Counted from the stretch's first letter, positions 35,866-45,311 are shown. The stretch: 64,000 nt of DNA from Caryophanales bacterium (GCA_020633845.1 JACKCW010000002.1:1-64000); one strand, 5' to 3'. Notes: generated by a model not told the origin, from the letters alone. Numbers and translations: made by a program.

Positions 35866-36813
35866 ATGAAAACAATACCTATTTTCTTTGCCGCAGACAA
35901 CAATTATGCCGGACCGCTCTCGGCCACTATAATCTCAATAAGAGAAAACAGATCTAAAGCCTACAATTACCGTCTCGTTATTATGACCGATAATATGAAC
36001 GAGGAAAACCGCAAGATGCTTTCTTCTGTTCAAGAAGATAAATTTACTATTGAATTTAAGGATGTCAATGATTGCCTTCAAACATTTAAAGAAAAATTAG
36101 TTTTAAGAGATTATTATACTCTTTCAACATATTTCCGCTTTTTTATTCCGGAACTTTTCCCGGAATATTCTAAAGCTCTATACTTAGACAGCGATTTAAT
36201 TATTACCGGCGATATTTCTAAACTATTTAATACTTTTGTCGGACCGGAAAATTATGTCGGCGGAATCAATGATGACGTTGTTCCGATAAGTCCCATCTTT
36301 TCCGAATATGTAGAAAAGATCGTTGGTGTATCACGCTATAGATATTTCAATGCCGGTGTGCTTTTGATGAATTTAAAGCTCTTTCGTGAAGAAAAAATTA
36401 TCGAAAAGTTTATCGAAATGGTTGGTAAGAAAAGATTTGTTGTTGCCCAAGATCAAGATTATTTAAACGCTTTATGTAAAGATAGAGTACAATATATTGG
36501 ACACGGCTGGAATAAGACCGCTTTCTTCGATGAAAACTTTGACGACAATAAGGCAAACCTAGTTCATTTTAAAATGAGTTTTAAGCCATGGCATTATAAT
36601 GGTGTTCATTACGAAGACAGATTTTGGAAGTATGCAGAAATGTCTCCTTTCTATAATCAATTGATTAGTACTAGAGATAACTATTCAAAAGAAGAACAGG
36701 AAAGAGACAAATTAGCCGGCGAGGGTCTTCTTAATCTTGCCATCAAGGAAGTTGAGGACCAGGAAAGGGAAATGGCAAGCGACAATGAAGGAGTCTTCTA
36801 CCAAAAATTCTAA
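35866..36813 (+). CDS. Glycosyltransferase family 8 protein
   Basis: 315 residues with the GT8 fold: IPIFFAADNNYAGPLSATIIS at the N-terminus, the metal-binding LYLDSDLIITGDI, then YFNAGVLLMNLKLFRE, QDQDYLNAL and LVHFKMSFKPWHY. GT8 enzymes transfer glucose or galactose from the nucleotide sugar with retention. Target here may be lipid or wall glycan. It leads a three-gene plus-strand cluster with an acyltransferase and a membrane protein, which suggests glycolipid or surface glycan synthesis. Confidence 0.93.
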   Translation: MKTIPIFFAADNNYAGPLSATIISIRENRSKAYNYRLVIMTDNMNEENRKMLSSVQEDKFTIEFKDVNDCLQTFKEKLVLRDYYTLSTYFRFFIPELFPEYSKALYLDSDLIITGDISKLFNTFVGPENYVGGINDDVVPISPIFSEYVEKIVGVSRYRYFNAGVLLMNLKLFREEKIIEKFIEMVGKKRFVVAQDQDYLNALCKDRVQYIGHGWNKTAFFDENFDDNKANLVHFKMSFKPWHYNGVHYEDRFWKYAEMSPFYNQLISTRDNYSKEEQERDKLAGEGLLNLAIKEVEDQEREMASDNEGVFYQKF

Positions 36814-37648
36814 TCAAAACAGCAAATTTAAAGATACGATGGAAAATCGTATTTTTGAATTTGAAAAAGCCAAGATTTTTGATAAAGATGTTTTGGACGA
36901 CCCGGAAGGCAGATTATTAAAGCCAGATGAAGTTGATTATCTTCAAAAAAAACTTAGCAGTAAAATTAAAGCCGGCATTGCCAATCTATTTGCCGTATGT
37001 TACTTTGAAAACTTAATTAAAAAGAATGAATTAATTATTAAAGAAGTCACTGGCCAGGAAAACTATAAAGAAGTAGCCAAAAGCGGAGTTATCGTTACAT
37101 CCAACCACTTTCATCCGTTTGATAATTACGCTATTTTAAAAGCAATTCAAAAAGATATGCCACACAAGAGATTATATAAAATAATCAAAGAAGGCAACTA
37201 TACATCCATGACCGGGTTATACGGATTCTTCTTTAGGAACTGTAATACTCTTCCACTTTCTTCTTCTCTTGAAACTATGCGTAATTTTATTAAAGCCACT
37301 TCCACTCTTCTTAAAAGAGGAGAAACAATTCTTATTTATCCCGAACAATCTCTTTGGTATAACTATAAAAAGCCAAAACCATTAAAAACCGGAGCTTTTG
37401 AAATTGCCGTAAGAAATAATGTACCGGTTGTTCCAATCTTTATCACTCTTTCCGATAGCGAGAAAATGGGAAATGACGGCTATTTTATACAAGAGTATTC
37501 TATCCATATTCTTAAAGCCATTTATCCTGATCCAAGCAAATCATACAAAGACAACGTAGAATATATGAAAAATACCAACTACGAGGCTTTTAAGGACACA
37601 TACGAAAAAGTATACGGGGTTCCTTTAAAATATATAGGAGAGGAATAA
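36785..37648 (+). CDS. PlsC-like 1-acylglycerol-phosphate acyltransferase family protein
   Basis: About 287 residues. The acyltransferase boxes are NHFHPFDNYAI (HX4D catalytic motif), then LPLSSSLETM and LIYPEQSLWYN (the EGT-like block, here PEQS) and VPVVPIFITL. It should transfer an acyl group to a lysolipid or glycolipid. The start is uncertain: ATG 36785 overlaps the GT8 gene by 29 bases, ATG 36839 is clear of it but has no better ribosome site. The frame itself extends to 36737. Confidence 0.85.
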   Translation: MKESSTKNSNQNSKFKDTMENRIFEFEKAKIFDKDVLDDPEGRLLKPDEVDYLQKKLSSKIKAGIANLFAVCYFENLIKKNELIIKEVTGQENYKEVAKSGVIVTSNHFHPFDNYAILKAIQKDMPHKRLYKIIKEGNYTSMTGLYGFFFRNCNTLPLSSSLETMRNFIKATSTLLKRGETILIYPEQSLWYNYKKPKPLKTGAFEIAVRNNVPVVPIFITLSDSEKMGNDGYFIQEYSIHILKAIYPDPSKSYKDNVEYMKNTNYEAFKDTYEKVYGVPLKYIGEE

Positions 37649-37649
37649 A

Positions 37650-38237
37650 ATGGTTCTTTATCTCACAATTATAGGTATCAGTGTAGTAGTTCTTTCTGTC
37701 GTTGGCATACTTTTAACGCCAATAACCGGAATGGCGATATGGCAAGTTATTTTGACAACGGTGATTCTAACTCTTTCTGTTATTATCCTTGATGCTATTC
37801 TTGCGGTAATCGGACGCCGGGCTTTCCCAAAAAAATGGTTTGAAAAAGACAGTAAATTTTTTGTGCCAGGTAAAAAGGAAATTAATCTACTGAATAAACT
37901 GAAAATAAGAAACTGGAAAGACAAAGTTTGGGAACTGGGCAAAGTTGGAACAGGCGTGTCTAAAGCTCATATAGAAGACAAAAACAATCTTGATTATATC
38001 AACCAGTTCATCATTGAATCCAATTACGGACAGGTTATACATATCATCAGTGTCGTTCTAAGCTACCTCATCATCTTTATCTTCCCTTTTACCAGTTTTA
38101 AAACCAATTTAATTTTCTCAATACCGGTTGCAACTGTGAGTGCTATATTAAATCTAATGCCGCTTATGATATTAAGATATAATACTCCAAGACTCTTGTT
38201 GCTTAAAAAAAGAGCCTCCGCAAAAGAAAAAAGCTAG
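37650..38237 (+). CDS. Membrane protein resembling CrtO-type acyltransferases
   Basis: 195 residues with four hydrophobic spans (about 3-24, 28-52, 128-148 and 152-175). The loop between the second and third holds FFVPGKKEINLLNKLKIRNW, KDKVWELGKVG and DYINQFIIESNYGQVIH. The spacing of WKDK and the FI-E-GQ-H segment recalls glycosyl-diaponeurosporenoate acyltransferase (CrtO) family proteins, which act on glycolipids. The similarity is from memory and needs a profile search. Two bases after the acyltransferase stop; last gene of the cluster. Confidence 0.6.
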   Translation: MVLYLTIIGISVVVLSVVGILLTPITGMAIWQVILTTVILTLSVIILDAILAVIGRRAFPKKWFEKDSKFFVPGKKEINLLNKLKIRNWKDKVWELGKVGTGVSKAHIEDKNNLDYINQFIIESNYGQVIHIISVVLSYLIIFIFPFTSFKTNLIFSIPVATVSAILNLMPLMILRYNTPRLLLLKKRASAKEKS

Positions 38238-38258
38238 ACCCGAAAGTCTAGCTTTTTA
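38226..38258. terminator. Bidirectional terminator
   Basis: AAAGCTAGAC (38230-38239) and GTCTAGCTTT (38246-38255) pair around CCGAAA. The stop codon of the plus-strand gene lies in the stem; the minus-strand SPFH gene ends at 38269. Confidence 0.9.
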
Positions 38259-38268
38259 TTTACTTTAA

Positions 38269-39210
38269 TTATTTCTTTGCGGCTTCCATACCTGCCGATA
38301 CAAAGGAAACCAAATCTTGAAGATTAGAAGGAACAATCAGTTTTGTAGCTTGTCCATTAGCTAATTTTTCCAGAGCCTCATATGATTTAAGCGAAAGAAC
38401 AGCATGATCGACTTGAGCTGATTTTAAAGATTCAAAACCTTTAGCTTCCGCATCTCTTTTGACAACGATGGCTTTTGCATCACCCTCAGCGACTTTGATT
38501 CTTGCTTCTTTTTCACCTTCAGCTTTTAGAATAACTGCTTCTTTTTCACCTTCGGCTTTTAAGACTGCCGATGCTTTTTCACCTTCAGCTTTTAAAATAG
38601 CACTTTGTCTTTCGCCTTCAGCAAGAAGAATTTTTTCTCTCTTCTCACGTTCGGCTCTCATCTGACGTTCCATGGCGTCTCTAATGTCTTTTGGAGGAAG
38701 AATGTTCTTAACTTCCACACGATTAACTTTAATTCCCCATGGGTCAGTAGCTTCGTCGAGAATTGATCTCATCTTGGTGTTGATTATGTCTCTAGAAGTA
38801 AGAGTTTCATCAAGATCAAGTTCACCGATAATATTACGAAGAGTCGTTGCCGACAAGTTCTCAATAGCGCCAATTGGATTTGATACGCCGTAAGCGTAAA
38901 GAACCGGGTCTGTTACTTGGAAGAATACGATGGTATCAATCTGCATCGTAACATTGTCTTTAGTAATAACTGGTTGCGGATCAAAGTCCTTAACCTGTTC
39001 CTTCATAGTTACCCTAAGAACAATTCTATCAAAGAATGGAACCAGCATATGAAGACCAGTTTGCCAAGTTTTTAGGTATTTTCCTAATCTCTCGACAACG
39101 TATTTGTCAGTTTGCTTAACTATCTTGACGCATGATACGAGCACCAGGACAACAACAACTGCAACAATAACCAGGGCGGCGATTTCGCCCGCTTGCATTA
39201 AAATGTTCAT
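38269..39210 (-). CDS. SPFH/stomatin-family membrane protein (QmcA-like)
   Basis: 313 residues. One N-terminal span (about 8-30), then the SPFH/Band 7 domain (KYVVERLGKYLKTWQTGLHML, PQPVITKDNVTMQIDTIVFF, DPWGIKVNRVEVKNI). A helical arm carries about five 11-residue repeats of the type LKAEGEKEAVI (about 195-250). These proteins form large oligomeric rings in the membrane and often guard proteases. The NfeD partner is directly upstream, three bases away, the standard pairing. Confidence 0.93.
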   Translation of the reverse strand: MNILMQAGEIAALVIVAVVVVLVLVSCVKIVKQTDKYVVERLGKYLKTWQTGLHMLVPFFDRIVLRVTMKEQVKDFDPQPVITKDNVTMQIDTIVFFQVTDPVLYAYGVSNPIGAIENLSATTLRNIIGELDLDETLTSRDIINTKMRSILDEATDPWGIKVNRVEVKNILPPKDIRDAMERQMRAEREKREKILLAEGERQSAILKAEGEKASAVLKAEGEKEAVILKAEGEKEARIKVAEGDAKAIVVKRDAEAKGFESLKSAQVDHAVLSLKSYEALEKLANGQATKLIVPSNLQDLVSFVSAGMEAAKK

Positions 39211-39213
39211 TTT

Positions 39214-39660
39214 TTATTTATCCTCCGTATATTTTTTTACTTTTAATTTATTTCCATTCACTTCTTCAACAACAACTTTTTCACCAGAAACGATAGGAGA
39301 TAGGTTGTCACTAACTAAAGACGCTGCCCAAACAAGACCATTTATTTTTACAGTTCCCGTTTGGAATTGAAGAATATCATCTTCTACAAAACCTATTTTG
39401 CCGACGATTGAGTCAACGTTTGATTTTAATTCACCTTTCTGGTTTTTCTTAATTAAAGGACGTATTGCCAGAATGAAGGCAGCCGATATCACTACGAAGA
39501 CAACAATTTGTAGCCAAATTAGGTGTTCTTGAAGAAAAAGGGAGAGTATTAATGATACTAAACTTCCCGCTGCGAACCAGATCGAAACAAGAGCAGGTAC
39601 AATAAGTTCGACCACGATAGAAACAATGAATATTGCGAGCCAAATATAAACCATAGTCAT
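39214..39660 (-). CDS. NfeD-like membrane protein
   Basis: About 148 residues. Two or three membrane spans (near 2-20, 23-40 and 45-68) are followed by a small OB-fold domain (VGKIGFVEDDILQFQTGTVK, then GEKVVVEEVNGNKLKVK). NfeD proteins work with SPFH proteins, here the next gene. I chose ATG 39660 with GAGGTG six bases upstream rather than the GTG at 39669. Confidence 0.92.
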   Translation of the reverse strand: MTMVYIWLAIFIVSIVVELIVPALVSIWFAAGSLVSLILSLFLQEHLIWLQIVVFVVISAAFILAIRPLIKKNQKGELKSNVDSIVGKIGFVEDDILQFQTGTVKINGLVWAASLVSDNLSPIVSGEKVVVEEVNGNKLKVKKYTEDK

Positions 39661-39746
39661 ATCTATCACCTCATCATAATTATATCAAATTTCTTATATA
39701 TTATCAATATATATCGTCTATATGCATTGAATGCAAAGACAGCAAA

Positions 39747-40502
39747 CTAGACAGAATCTGAAAGATAAACTACCGTCGCATCAAGAAAATAATCGTTCCC
39801 GGATCCGATGGATATCTGATTAAATTCGTCTTCTGTTCCATAGTAATATATAGTATCTAAACTTCGACAATTATAGAAAGCATTTTCTCCGATAACCAAA
39901 ATCGATGAAGGCAAATAAAGAGTATCAAGGTTCTTTAGGCCTTTAAAAGTGTTTCCTTTTATTTCTACTACTCGATAACCTCGATATGAAGACGGAATTG
40001 TTACCGATTGAACATTAGGAGGAAGAAAAGATCTAGAAGTCACTGAAGACACGGCAACTTCACTATCATCAACTCTTTCGTAGTTTAAATAAAAGTTGTT
40101 TTCTCCATAATTGTATCTACTATTTCCGAAGTCGGAAATAATCTGTGATACAAGATTGACGAAGATGGCAGCAAATACGAAAAAGACGATTATACGCCCG
40201 AAATTAATTGCGCTTTTCGGATAAACATATCCGGATGAATACTCATAGTAGCGCTTATTTGGATTAAAGTTTTCGTCAACATATTCAGATTGTGCGCTTC
40301 CGTACTGATCGTAATTGGCTCTCGATTCCGTATTTTTAAGAACAGAATAAGCTTCATTAATCAGTTTCATTTTTCCTTCCGCATTGGGATCATGCGATAC
40401 ATCAGGATGGTAAATAGACGCAAGATGTCGGTATGCTTTCTTGATTTCGTCTTCGGAAGCGTCTCTTGATACGCCGAGAATTCCGTAGTAATCTTTTTCC
40501 AT
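39747..40502 (-). CDS. Membrane J-domain protein with C-terminal leucine-rich-repeat domain
   Basis: About 251 residues in three parts. A J domain (1-68) with HPD and the DnaJ-like start [20 protein letters not shown] linker and one membrane span (about 100-122, [19 protein letters not shown]). Then about 130 residues with BspA-type leucine-rich repeats ([40 protein letters not shown]). The J domain would be cytoplasmic and the repeats outside. This fusion is unusual. Its first 30 residues resemble DnaJ of 7247-8356. Start at 40502 chosen by GGTGAT spacing. Confidence 0.88.
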   Translation of the reverse strand: MEKDYYGILGVSRDASEDEIKKAYRHLASIYHPDVSHDPNAEGKMKLINEAYSVLKNTESRANYDQYGSAQSEYVDENFNPNKRYYEYSSGYVYPKSAINFGRIIVFFVFAAIFVNLVSQIISDFGNSRYNYGENNFYLNYERVDDSEVAVSSVTSRSFLPPNVQSVTIPSSYRGYRVVEIKGNTFKGLKNLDTLYLPSSILVIGENAFYNCRSLDTIYYYGTEDEFNQISIGSGNDYFLDATVVYLSDSV

Positions 40503-40592
40503 TTCTATCACCGCGTATAATTATACAATATAAATAATGACTTTACTGATTTCACACAAAACATTCATTAAAAACGCTCTTTAGACGATTTA

Positions 40593-40601
40593 TGTTATAA
40601 T
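40593..40601 (+). promoter_or_regulatory. Extended -10 promoter of S9 peptidase gene
   Basis: TGTTATAAT, ending 22 bases before the ATG at 40624, with GAGAGG as ribosome site. No -35 match at 16-18 bp. Confidence 0.6.
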
Positions 40602-40623
40602 CAAATACAAGAGAGGCTACAAT

Positions 40624-42585
40624 ATGAAAAATATCACTATTCAAGACTTGTTTCAATATAAATTTCTTTCCAATCCGACTTTTTCGCCAAGCGGTAAAAA
40701 CCGATGTTTCACTTTGACGGAAATCGATAAAGAAAAAAATGCATATCAGTCATTTATTTACCAAATAAAAAATGGGTTACCGCTAAAACTAACCGGTTTG
40801 GGTAAAGAGTCATCCTTCATCTTCCTTGATGATGATAACATTCTTTTTCCAGGTAACCGAGAAGATAAAAAAGATGCTACTGAAACAATCTTTTATAAAC
40901 TATCTTTAAACGGCGGTGAAGCCCAAAAAGCTTTTTCTCTTCCGTTCGTCGTTAATGAGATATATAAATTGTCCGGCCAAAGATATCTTTGTACTGGATT
41001 AATTAACACAAATTATCCGGACTACTACAAGATGGAAGCCGATGACAAAAAGAAAGTTCAATCAGAAATCGAAAAAAATAAAGACTATAGAGAGCTATAT
41101 GATATTCCATATGTGTTTAATGGCCAAGGTTTTATAAATGGCATTAGAACATCTCTTTTTTATGTTGATTTAGACAAAAATGAAATTAAAAGAATCACCA
41201 CAAATTTTATGAATGTTGACAATTTCTTTGTTTACTCGGACGAAAGCGGCGCCTTCTTTGTCGCAAATGATTTTAAAGGCTGCATACAATACGACCAAAC
41301 AAAACTTTTCTATCTCAATCTTGAAACTTTTAGTTATGAAGAAGTTGTTCTTCCAAACAAAGTTATTCCATTTTTGGTCGCCACTGCTAAAGATTTTTCT
41401 TATCTTTATGCACCCGATTTTAATCGTATCGGGAGTAATTCTAACGGCGATTTTTATCTGATAGATAAAGATCTTCACGTTTCTCTTCTCAAGAGTTTTG
41501 ATAATTCCGTCGGATCATCAGTTCTTTCCGACTGTGAATACGGAGGAGGGAACTTTTTTAAAACCGACAATGATATATTATATTTCACAATAACCAATTG
41601 GGAAAAAGCGCCCATCTATCGTATCGATAAAAAGGGTGTAATTGAAGAGGTTTACAGTGATATAGAATCAGTAATATCCTTTGATATTAATGCTGGCAAT
41701 CTTTTCATGGTTGCGTTTAAAGATATGCAACTTGAAGAGCTTTTTGACAATCAAGGACAAATTTCATCATTTAATGAAGAAAATCAAAAAGACAAGTATG
41801 TCGCAAAGCCTGAACTAGTTGAATTTAAAAACGAAAACAATATTGTAATTCATGGTTTTGTGTTAAAACCTATCGATTATGAACAAGGCAAAAAATACCC
41901 AGCGGTTTTAGATATACACGGCGGTCCGAAGTGTGCATATGGGAAAACCTTCTTTCATGAAATGCAGGTCTGGGCATCAATGGGTTATTTTGTTCTCTTC
42001 GCTAATCCAACCGGTTCTGATGGAAGGGGAGACGAATTCAGCAATATTAGAGGTAAATATGGAACAGTAGACTATAATGATTTAATGACATTCGTTGATG
42101 AATGTTTAAATAAATACAAAGAGATCGATCAAGATAACCTCTTTGAAACCGGCGGTTCTTACGGCGGTTTCATGACTAACTGGATTATCGGTCATACAGA
42201 TAGATTCAAAGCTTGTGCCTCTCAAAGAAGCATTTCCAATTTCTCGATTATGTACGGTGTATCTGATATCGGAATAGAATTCACCTATGACCAAAATTTA
42301 TCTGATCCTTTAAACAACCCGGAAAAATGCTGGTGGCACAGCCCTCTCAAATATGCGAATAATGTTAAAACGCCGACTCTTTTTATTCATTCCGATGAAG
42401 ACTATAGATGTCCGCTTCAAGAAGGATTATCTATGTTTACTGCCCTTAAAGTAAGAGGCGTTGAAAGCAAGATGGTTATTTTTAAAGGTGAAAATCATGA
42501 ACTTTCAAGAAGCGGAAAACCGCTTCACAGAGAAAGACGCCTGTATGAAATCTCTGATTGGTTCGAAAATCATCGAAGCAAATAA
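40624..42585 (+). CDS. S9-family serine peptidase (acylaminoacyl-/oligopeptidase type)
   Basis: 653 residues. An N-terminal beta-propeller (about 10-370) precedes an alpha/beta hydrolase domain with DIHGGPKCAYG (oxyanion region), the nucleophile elbow TGGSYGGFMTNW, Asp in IHSDEDYRCPLQ and His in FKGENHELSRSG. It cleaves short peptides. No signal peptide, so it is cytoplasmic. Single-gene unit with its own promoter and terminator, divergent from the J-domain gene. Confidence 0.95.
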   Translation: MKNITIQDLFQYKFLSNPTFSPSGKNRCFTLTEIDKEKNAYQSFIYQIKNGLPLKLTGLGKESSFIFLDDDNILFPGNREDKKDATETIFYKLSLNGGEAQKAFSLPFVVNEIYKLSGQRYLCTGLINTNYPDYYKMEADDKKKVQSEIEKNKDYRELYDIPYVFNGQGFINGIRTSLFYVDLDKNEIKRITTNFMNVDNFFVYSDESGAFFVANDFKGCIQYDQTKLFYLNLETFSYEEVVLPNKVIPFLVATAKDFSYLYAPDFNRIGSNSNGDFYLIDKDLHVSLLKSFDNSVGSSVLSDCEYGGGNFFKTDNDILYFTITNWEKAPIYRIDKKGVIEEVYSDIESVISFDINAGNLFMVAFKDMQLEELFDNQGQISSFNEENQKDKYVAKPELVEFKNENNIVIHGFVLKPIDYEQGKKYPAVLDIHGGPKCAYGKTFFHEMQVWASMGYFVLFANPTGSDGRGDEFSNIRGKYGTVDYNDLMTFVDECLNKYKEIDQDNLFETGGSYGGFMTNWIIGHTDRFKACASQRSISNFSIMYGVSDIGIEFTYDQNLSDPLNNPEKCWWHSPLKYANNVKTPTLFIHSDEDYRCPLQEGLSMFTALKVRGVESKMVIFKGENHELSRSGKPLHRERRLYEISDWFENHRSK

Positions 42586-42612
42586 AAAAGGAGCTCAAGC
42601 TCCTTTTATTTT
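42584..42612. terminator. Bidirectional terminator after S9 peptidase
   Basis: AAAAGGAGCT and AGCTCCTTTT (42586-42607) pair around CA, with flanking A and T runs. Confidence 0.88.
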
Positions 42613-43349
42613 TTCTTTAATTCTTCCGGAGAACTCCATTTAATTCCGAATTCTCTTTCCAATATGTCTTTCTTCATATCAAAATACTTATGATAATTTA
42701 TTTCATTGTCTTCTTCTTTTATTTTATCAACGATTTCCTTTTCAATTTCCAGACTTATCTTTCTATAATTATCCGTATCTTCAATCGGATCTCTAAGAGA
42801 TGTACTTATTTTTCCGGCCATCACGGCACTTTTAATCGAATTTACTTTTGATTTATCATAGGATAAAAAAAGATAATTATCCAAATCGTCATTTCTTAAT
42901 TTTTCTATTTCGTAGAGAGTGGCGATGCTTCTTTTTAGGTTAAAGCCTACAGAGTAAACCTTAATCGAATAAATTGCCGTATCAAAGGCTTTTGAATAAG
43001 CTCCAATACTAATATAGTCCGCAGAAAGATCTAAAAGAAAAGCGTTGTTGTCGGCATAAAGTTTTTGGTCTTCGCTTTCAAGAATTGCTCTTTTGTAAAG
43101 AGATGAAACCTGATCTAGTATTTTTTCGAATTCTGCAAATTCTTGTCTGTTTTTATAAAATGAAGCTAACCAATACAAAGTTTTAGCTTCCAAATCTAGA
43201 TAGCCGATACGACGATAAATGGAACATAGTTCCATAATTGATTCTTTACCCTTCTCGATATCGTTTATATTTCGATAGTATATGCATTCTTCGGAAAGGG
43301 ACTGAATCATTTCCTTATTGGCTTTGTATTGTTCCTCATCGCCGCTCAT
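42606..43349 (-). CDS. Helical-repeat (TPR-like) protein, unknown
   Basis: About 247 residues, all helical and soluble, Tyr/Glu/Lys-rich. Stretches such as KTLYWLASFYKNRQEFAEFE and LDLSADYISIGAYSKAFDTA have TPR-like spacing, so a protein-binding scaffold is likely. No enzyme motif. It follows the fakA-like gene with a 20-base gap and is probably co-transcribed. Start at ATG 43349 with GAGG eight bases upstream; an ATG 12 bases earlier exists. Confidence 0.7.
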   Translation of the reverse strand: MSGDEEQYKANKEMIQSLSEECIYYRNINDIEKGKESIMELCSIYRRIGYLDLEAKTLYWLASFYKNRQEFAEFEKILDQVSSLYKRAILESEDQKLYADNNAFLLDLSADYISIGAYSKAFDTAIYSIKVYSVGFNLKRSIATLYEIEKLRNDDLDNYLFLSYDKSKVNSIKSAVMAGKISTSLRDPIEDTDNYRKISLEIEKEIVDKIKEEDNEINYHKYFDMKKDILEREFGIKWSSPEELKKK

Positions 43350-43369
43350 ATAATACCTCAAACAAATAC

Positions 43370-45067
43370 TTAAGATACTGCAATAATATAACTATAGATA
43401 TCCTGGTCACCGGAAATCTCTCCGATTTCCAAATTAGGATGTTTTTCTCTTACTGCAAGTTTGCTGGCTATTTTTTGCTCTTCATCAACATCTTTTCCGT
43501 ATATAACTAAAAGTAGTTCTTTCTCGTCTATCGAAGGTACTTTATCAATAGTACTTGTCAAACAATTTATTTTTTCCTCAGCGTCCACTAATAGTTTGTT
43601 GTCCATAATTCCAATATAGTGTCCTTTAGTAACGGAAACTCCAGAAATCTTCGTTGTTCTGGTTGCTGTCGTTATCTCGATTGAGTTTATATCTTTGATT
43701 GACATATTAATGTCATCAATGATGGAATTAGCATCTTCGGCATCAAAAGAAAACATAGAAGCCGCAATATAACCTTGAGCCAAAGTCTTTGAATGAATCA
43801 CAATAATTTTAACTTCCGGATTAGTTTCTGAGTATATTTTAGCTGCTTGCTCAGCCGTTAAAATAATATTTGAATTATTCGGCAAAACAAAAATGTTTTC
43901 GGCGTCCAGTTCATCAAAAGCCTTGATGAAATCCTTGGCGGAAGGGTTCATCGTTTGTTTGCCATCAACAATGCCATCAACACCAAGATCAAGGAAAGCT
44001 TTCGTTAATCCTTCGCCTTGACATACAACTACAGAAGCATATTTTTTATGAATTTTTTTCTTGGCGCTATTTTTCTTTCCAACAATAATCTGGTTATGTT
44101 GAAGAGACATATTTTCGATTTTTAAAGTTAAAAACTCTCCCCACATTTTTACATGGGATAAAATGGCCCCCGGATCCTTGGTATGAACGTGAGTTTTTAT
44201 AACGCTGCCGTCTTTAAAACACACAATCGAATCACCCTGTGTTTTAAGATAGTCAATGATAATTTTTTCATCAAAATTTTCTACATCAACTTTTGATGTT
44301 TGAAGTTGAAGAATAAATTCCGTACAATATCCAAAATCGAGAACAGAATTTTCGTTGAAAGCAGATAAATCTACTGCAGTTGGAACATTAGGCTGCTCGT
44401 GATATACTTCATCATACTGTATCTTTTTATCATTTAGTTCGCTGCCTTCTAGATAAGCCTTGAATCCTTCAAAAATATATACTAAACCTGCTCCTCCGGA
44501 GTCAATAACGTCGGCTTCTTTTAAAACCGGAAGAATTTCTTTCGTATTTTGGAGAGAAATATGAGCCTGTTTTAAAAGGTTGCATATATAAGAATAAATT
44601 GTTGAAGAAATATTTTTGGTGGCATATGCCGCTGATTCCTTGATTACCGTAAGAATGGTTCCTTCAACCGGATTAACGACGGCTCCGTAAGCTTGACGAA
44701 CTGCATAACGGAAAGCGCGACTTAGTCCGGCAGTCGAAACGTTCTTTTTTTGTTCAAGTCCAAAAGAAAATCCTCTAAATATTTGGGAAAGAATTACGCC
44801 GGAGTTTCCTCTAGCCCCCAAAAGCATTCCTTTTGACAAATCTTGAGCAACTTTAAAAAGAGGCTCTTTTTCTTTGCCTTCTATTACTTCATATCCGGTT
44901 TCAATTGTTCTTCTCATATTTGTTCCGGTATCTCCATCGGGAACCGGGAATACATTTAAGTCATTAACTTCCTGATAATGATTTTTTAGATTCAGCATTC
45001 CATATTTTATCATTCCGATAAAATGTGCCGAGTCTAAAACTCTCATTTCTCTATAATCGTTATTCAT
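43370..45067 (-). CDS. fakA: FakA-like fatty acid kinase catalytic subunit (DAK2/DegV-like)
   Basis: 565 residues. The DhaL/DAK2 kinase domain (about 10-200) has DLNVFPVPDGDTGTNM with its metal-binding aspartates, LLGARGNSGVILSQIFRG and VDSGGAGLVYIFEGF. A middle and C-terminal DegV-like part follows (VVCQGEGL, VLPNNSNIILTA). This is the build of FakA/YloV, which phosphorylates fatty acids held by FakB for phospholipid synthesis. No fakB gene is in the window. The usual B. subtilis partner yloU (Asp23) is also absent. Confidence 0.9.
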   Translation of the reverse strand: MNNDYREMRVLDSAHFIGMIKYGMLNLKNHYQEVNDLNVFPVPDGDTGTNMRRTIETGYEVIEGKEKEPLFKVAQDLSKGMLLGARGNSGVILSQIFRGFSFGLEQKKNVSTAGLSRAFRYAVRQAYGAVVNPVEGTILTVIKESAAYATKNISSTIYSYICNLLKQAHISLQNTKEILPVLKEADVIDSGGAGLVYIFEGFKAYLEGSELNDKKIQYDEVYHEQPNVPTAVDLSAFNENSVLDFGYCTEFILQLQTSKVDVENFDEKIIIDYLKTQGDSIVCFKDGSVIKTHVHTKDPGAILSHVKMWGEFLTLKIENMSLQHNQIIVGKKNSAKKKIHKKYASVVVCQGEGLTKAFLDLGVDGIVDGKQTMNPSAKDFIKAFDELDAENIFVLPNNSNIILTAEQAAKIYSETNPEVKIIVIHSKTLAQGYIAASMFSFDAEDANSIIDDINMSIKDINSIEITTATRTTKISGVSVTKGHYIGIMDNKLLVDAEEKINCLTSTIDKVPSIDEKELLLVIYGKDVDEEQKIASKLAVREKHPNLEIGEISGDQDIYSYIIAVS

Positions 45068-45152
45068 AAAATCTCCTCGTGGATTTATTTATAATAATTT
45101 ACGCGGGTAACGGACTATTAAGCTATTTTTACAAGCCGTTCCGATTTTCATC

Positions 45153-45277
45153 TTAAAACTATAGTTTTAAAAAATCAAGTAATATAAAACGACTAATTTC
45201 AAGTTGACAGATTAATTATATCATTTATAATTAATGTGACAATAGACATTTTAGTATATATGTCGCTTAAACGACAT
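45153..45277. promoter_or_regulatory. tetR promoter with two palindromes
   Basis: Plus-strand TTGACA (45204-45209), 16 bp, TATAAT (45226-45231). Upstream lies an 18-bp perfect palindrome, TTAAAACTATAGTTTTAA (45153-45170). Downstream of the start region lies ATGTCG-CTTAAA-CGACAT (45260-45277), 35 bases before the TetR ATG and well placed for autorepression. The rest of the 244-bp gap 45068-45311 holds the fakA promoter region (TATAAA near 45090 on the minus strand). Confidence 0.65.
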
Positions 45278-45311
45278 TTGTATTAAAAAAGATTATTTTC
45301 AGGAGAAAAAA

